This document shows positions 56,344 through 60,000 of a stretch of DNA of 60,000 bases, piece by piece. Each line of letters begins with the position of its first letter. Position 1 is the stretch's first letter. The position numbers and the translations under genes were made by a program. The notes under the pieces are model-generated. The model was not told where the DNA came from and did not search any database. It saw nothing but the letters and a program-made list of their open reading frames with translations. Origin of the DNA: Apostichopus japonicus (lineage: Eukaryota > Echinodermata > Holothuroidea > Aspidochirotida > Stichopodidae); assembly GCF_037975245.1 (NCBI RefSeq), contig NC_092580.1, positions 11,315,501-11,375,500 of the forward strand, given 5' to 3'.

Positions 56344-56502
56344 TGTTCCATTTGGCGGCGCTGGGGGTGTCGAAACCAGTCGGATATTGGAAGCCTCGAA
56401 CGACGTTATCTTTCGCGACCAAGAGGAAGTCGACGACTTCGGCACCTCAACCTGGCCGGGATTCGGCTTCTCGGACCCCATCGGCACACCAGTTCCGAGC
56501 CG
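56344..56502 (+). CDS. Candidate internal exon, GC-rich
   Basis: Acceptor CGACTCAG and donor GAGCCG|GTAAAC enclose 159 bases, phase-symmetrical. The plus-strand reading is VPFGGAGGVETSRILEAS, NDVIFRDQEEVDDFGTS, TWPGFGFSDPIGTPVPS, with G/C-biased third positions and an acidic centre. All frames here have few stops because of the GC content. The minus strand is also open (56622-56233, Pro/Ser-rich), so strand choice is uncertain. No family recognised. Confidence 0.3.
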
Positions 56503-56944
56503 GTAAACCAATAGGCTCTTCCGCCCCTGCTTGGGGCTGATGGGTAAAGCTATAGGGCAGTATATTTTGGCGTTGGGAATTCTTTGAATCGAAGTTATAG
56601 GATCAAAGTCCGATAAGGACACTTACGTACTTGCGCACTCAGGAAAGTAACGGTAAAAATACTTTATGAGTCACTCTCTCACTCCTATACGTAAATGTAA
56701 AATATAAATATGGTCAGGTTATTTGTCTACTCTATAACATCGGAGGTGTCATAGTTGAAGAAACATCGTTAATTTCCTAAAACAAATATTTGCACACAGC
56801 AGATATGCCTCAACCTATTTTTCTTTTTAATGTGAGATTCGAGAGGGATTTGTTTGTTGGGGGGGGGGGGGGGGGAGTGTTAACTGGTGTTAGGCTGATG
56901 ATAAAAACTATACTTGGACTGAGAAATATAATAGTGGTATATTG
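56503..56944. other. Short unannotated stretch
   Basis: A 17-base G run at 56859-56875. Nothing else recognised. Confidence 0.45.
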
Positions 56945-57010
<66 letters not shown>

Positions 57011-57039
57011 GAAAACATAAAGAGAAGGAAATAAATATA

Positions 57040-57078
<39 letters not shown>

Positions 57079-57079
57079 T
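56945..57079. repeat. Two (TA)n tracts
   Basis: 56945-57006 and 57034-57079, separated by GAAAACATAAAGAGAAGG-type sequence. Frames on both strands are Tyr/Ile repeats only. Confidence 0.96.
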
Positions 57080-57501
57080 CGACAACGAAATTCTGAGCTG
57101 AGTATACGATAACTTTCTCGAGTGTCCTGCATTGAAGAGCAGTCGTTTTCGTTTTCAGTGTAGATGCATGAACGCGTGGCATTGATCTGGGTGAGTTTCT
57201 TATTTCTCCTTTTTTTTTCTTCTTCATGGAATTAGCTCGGAATGACTGGCGGTGTCATTGGCAACTTGCCCCATAGCATGAATATATTTATTACTCAGTA
57301 TTCATAATGTTGTGTCATCGCCTTTCGATATAAGACTCGAAATGGTATACGTTATGTACGAAATAACTGTAACGTAATCAATGTTATATCATATTCACAA
57401 TGGGGTTTTGTTTTTGGTCTTGTAAAACGTGCCCCTAAGATAGCCGAGAATTTCAATGACATTTCGCGGGATCATTTGCATTTTCAGAATTTAGCTTCCG
57501 T
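57080..57501. other. Intergenic or intronic stretch
   Basis: Nothing recognised. Confidence 0.4.
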
Positions 57502-57744
57502 CTAAAATGTGCGTAGTTCGAGTTCAATGATGATGTTATTTATAACGTGGTTTCTCTCGTTTTTTGTCAATGTGTCAAAGATAAATGTCCGAAGGCAAGG
57601 AAAGAGGCGTACGGAAAGGCATTGAGATTCTTGAACTACCAGGAGAAGAAATAGGAGAAGAAATGAACCAGAAATAGTTATAGTGTTTTGAATGTCTCTC
57701 CTGAAAAATGTTGTCAATCTCTGATAACTTCTAGTTTCTCTCAT
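57502..57744 (-). CDS. Weak open frame with a hydrophobic segment
   Basis: 80 codons on the minus strand with a signal-anchor-like stretch, ISGSFLLLFLLLVVQES, and two cysteines. A TTTTTCAG acceptor-like site lies inside it. There is no family match and the hydrophobic part comes from a TCTTCTCCT-repeat, so it may be chance. Confidence 0.15.
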   Translation of the reverse strand: MRETRSYQRLTTFFRRDIQNTITISGSFLLLFLLLVVQESQCLSVRLFPCLRTFIFDTLTKNERNHVINNIIIELELRTF

Positions 57745-59492
57745 TATCAGTGAATGTTTATCAACGGTGAACTGAACTCTTGATCATATACTACCTATAT
57801 AGATCACTAATAATTTCCAGATTGTATCTCAGAAGGCTTTATGTGCGTGTGCCTGAACATGTGCATTTACGCGTAGCATGGTCAAACGATTTGTGTCATG
57901 CCATATTTATTAATGCCATATCTCAAATGAACCTGGGAGGATTCGAAAGAGGGTCGGTCTGGGGTCTACCGGAATCCTGTCTTGCGTTATCATCCCCTTG
58001 CCTTTCATCAATCAGAGGAACTAATTAAGCGCCCTTTGGAACTGGCATGTATCAGAGTCAGCCGATGCTCACCAAAAATATCACCCTTTTGAGTCACTAG
58101 GTTCTCTAACATACAGGTACGGATGCCTATAAGTAAGAAATACTCATCCCCTTAAAGTAACATTATACAATCAATCCTGCCCGGTCTAAACACCCCCCCC
58201 CCCCCCTACTGTACTATTGTATAGTAAACAATCACGCAGTCGGCGATAATATACATTTTTGACGGACTTTTAGCCTACTCGCAGAGAGCGAGCGAATGAT
58301 TAAAATCAAACCAAAAACAAAGGTGTCCCGTTCTTTGTTATTTTTTTTTTGGGGGGGGGGGGTGGGGGTCGAGGAGAAAATATTAATCGGATGCATACGT
58401 TCATCTCGACGGAATATTTGAGCACAGATAATATATATATATATTCATGTAGATTATAATAGGTATTTGTGTGTAATTTAATGAGCTTTGCATGCCATTA
58501 GAGATTCTAAAAACAAAGCCCAACTAATTAGGGCTATAAATCATAGGTACTTACTGGGAAAAGTTAATTCTATCGTACAAGTTTTGTGTACACAATTAGT
58601 AAGAATTCTTTTCGCAAATTTTTCATATTGTAAAAAAATATTTCCCCATTATAAGATCCCTTACGGTAATATTCGTTCCAAGTACTATATACCCTCGGAT
58701 AAATCTCTTCAATTATTCCGATGATACAAACCGCAATTTCCACTGATATATGTAAAATTCTACCGCAGAGGCTAAACAAACTCCATATTTTACTGAACGC
58801 TAAATTATCAGCTGCAATATGAAACAGTAGGCGAAGAAATAGTTCACCATTTAATTAACTTAAACCAGACGTTATAAAAAATATGATTTAGGATTTATGC
58901 AAATGAAACTGCAGTTCTTTTATTTGCCAATATTTCCTAAGTACAGAAAACCCTTTCGGGCAGTCACTATAAAGAATGTCCACATATCCAGATGTTATGT
59001 TTTATAGCGTCTGGCCAGTAGCCATACATGTATTCCATACCGTTACAGAGGAGGGGCAGGGGGGCAGGGGGTGGTTTGGTCTTCTTTTGAAGTTGTTCCT
59101 TGATTGGTACAAAAACGTATTTCATATCTACTATGAGGAGGATCTAGGTACCAGCACACATGGTGAAGGTACCTGGGAGGGGAGAAATGGGAGGGGGGCG
59201 AGGGGAAGGGTAAGTACAGCTGCAATACACAATTAACTTACACATTCGCACGGTTAAGAACGACTGTAAGATATGATGTAATCTTGGCACTTTCGATATG
59301 CTTTCCTTAGTGAGAAGGAGTGTGGACGTATATATGTGTCACACATCATCATCATCATCATCTTATCATACATTATCACACACTATTACCAAAGCACTAA
59401 CAGTGTAGAGTACTTCAGCTTCCCGTCGAAAACCCTAACCTGCATTTGCGATTCGTTAGCTTAAGGGCATTAGAACACAAATTTCTATTACA
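57745..59492. other. Long stretch without a recognised gene
   Basis: C run at 58193 and G run near 58350, short TA tract at 58431-58443, G-rich patch 59050-59210, (ATC)n at 59347-59362. No supported gene. Confidence 0.4.
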
Positions 59493-59585
59493 ATGAACAA
59501 AACGGCGTCATTACTTGGTCATAACTCTCAACAAACACTTTGGACTCTGATTCGAGATGGAACGTTAAAATGGAAATCATTCAAC
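59493..59585 (+). CDS. Candidate first coding exon ending at a consensus donor
   Basis: An ATG opens 31 codons, MNKTASLLGHNSQQTLWTLI then RDGTLKWKSFN, ending at TTCAAC|GTGAGTAAG, which is a near-perfect donor, phase 0. No signal peptide. The family is not recognised. The next exon would lie beyond the window. Confidence 0.35.
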
Positions 59586-60000
59586 GTGAGTAAGTCTAAA
59601 AACCGCATTTATAAATTGCATTCATTCAACGATAAGTGCTTTCTAAATACCATTTTTTTGTACAACAAGACTGCGAGCTAGAGAAGCGATGACACTGTTC
59701 TCGTTTTCATTTTTTTCAACTATCATTTATTTTATAGAACGCAAATAAAAACAAAACAAAGGGCAACAAAAACTTTACATTTTGAATACATAAATTAAGG
59801 AACAGAATGACTTTGGTGTGAATAGAGAAAGTAAATTATGTTTACCCCTAGCCCTCCAAAAAAATACCCAAAAATGATTAGAAATACAGCAAGGATTATA
59901 AATGAACAACAAGTGACCAATGAATCTATGTTTACTATAAGACCCTCTGACACACGAATATCCAATTTCCACAGGATCAAATTTACCTCCTGTTTTACAT
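59586..60000. other. Right edge of the window
   Basis: Presumed intron; T- and A-rich, nothing recognised. Confidence 0.4.

Noticed and set aside
56233-56622. 129-codon minus-strand frame
   Set aside because: It is open mainly because the block is GC-rich in all frames. The plus strand has better splice sites, though I keep the strand uncertain.

Overview
The window reads as nuclear DNA from an animal, most likely a marine invertebrate. It is AT-rich and has no operons or long reading frames. Candidate exons are bounded by GT/AG signals. It carries many (TA)n microsatellites, about thirty G or C homopolymer runs of eight or more bases, and abundant hAT-type elements with 8-bp target duplications. 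An echinoderm or other deuterostome would fit the prokineticin-like gene and the repeat content, but the species cannot be fixed from the sequence.

Genes. The best-supported gene lies on the minus strand. A signal-peptide and propeptide exon (44052-43882) joins in phase to a ten-cysteine terminal exon (34161-33928) across a 9.7-kb intron, giving a 134-residue prokineticin/astakine-type secreted precursor. Its intron also contains a weaker pair of candidate exons (40101-39720). Other single-exon candidates are an acidic first exon (7006-6812, minus), a short terminal exon (24800-24705, minus), an internal exon with very good splice sites (49900-50058, plus), and lower-confidence exons near 50.6, 54.0, 56.4 and 59.5 kb. 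None of these last genes is complete or recognised.

Mobile DNA. From 9830 to 17126 there is a 7.3-kb unit with perfect 34-bp terminal inverted repeats. It contains nine exact copies of the 14-mer GTTTCGGAGGTGAC, and I found none elsewhere in the window. Its middle is filled by nested insertions: a 370-bp hAT element, a 1.06-kb inverted-repeat element, a 2.2-kb hAT element holding an 892-bp hAT element, and a TTAA-flanked MITE. Further hAT elements with 8-bp duplications lie at 8019, 20114 and 21280. Palindromic MITEs lie at 26263, 28948, 36421 and 38750. At 46718-47586 (minus) is the 3' part of a Penelope-like retroelement with a GIY-YIG endonuclease, followed in its 3' region by a hammerhead-ribozyme core. 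A perfect 85-bp inverted repeat at 24964-25145 has a second hammerhead-like core in both arms. A frameshifted LINE reverse-transcriptase remnant lies at 52720-53450 (plus).

Layout. 0-9.8 kb is mostly unique or intronic sequence with one exon and one hAT. 9.8-17.1 kb is the nested transposon. 17-33.9 kb holds TA satellite, hAT elements and a diverged repeated module carrying a TGACGTCA-type site. 33.9-44.1 kb is the prokineticin-like locus. 44-48.2 kb is microsatellites plus the Penelope element. 48.2-60 kb holds scattered candidate exons, the LINE remnant and simple repeats.
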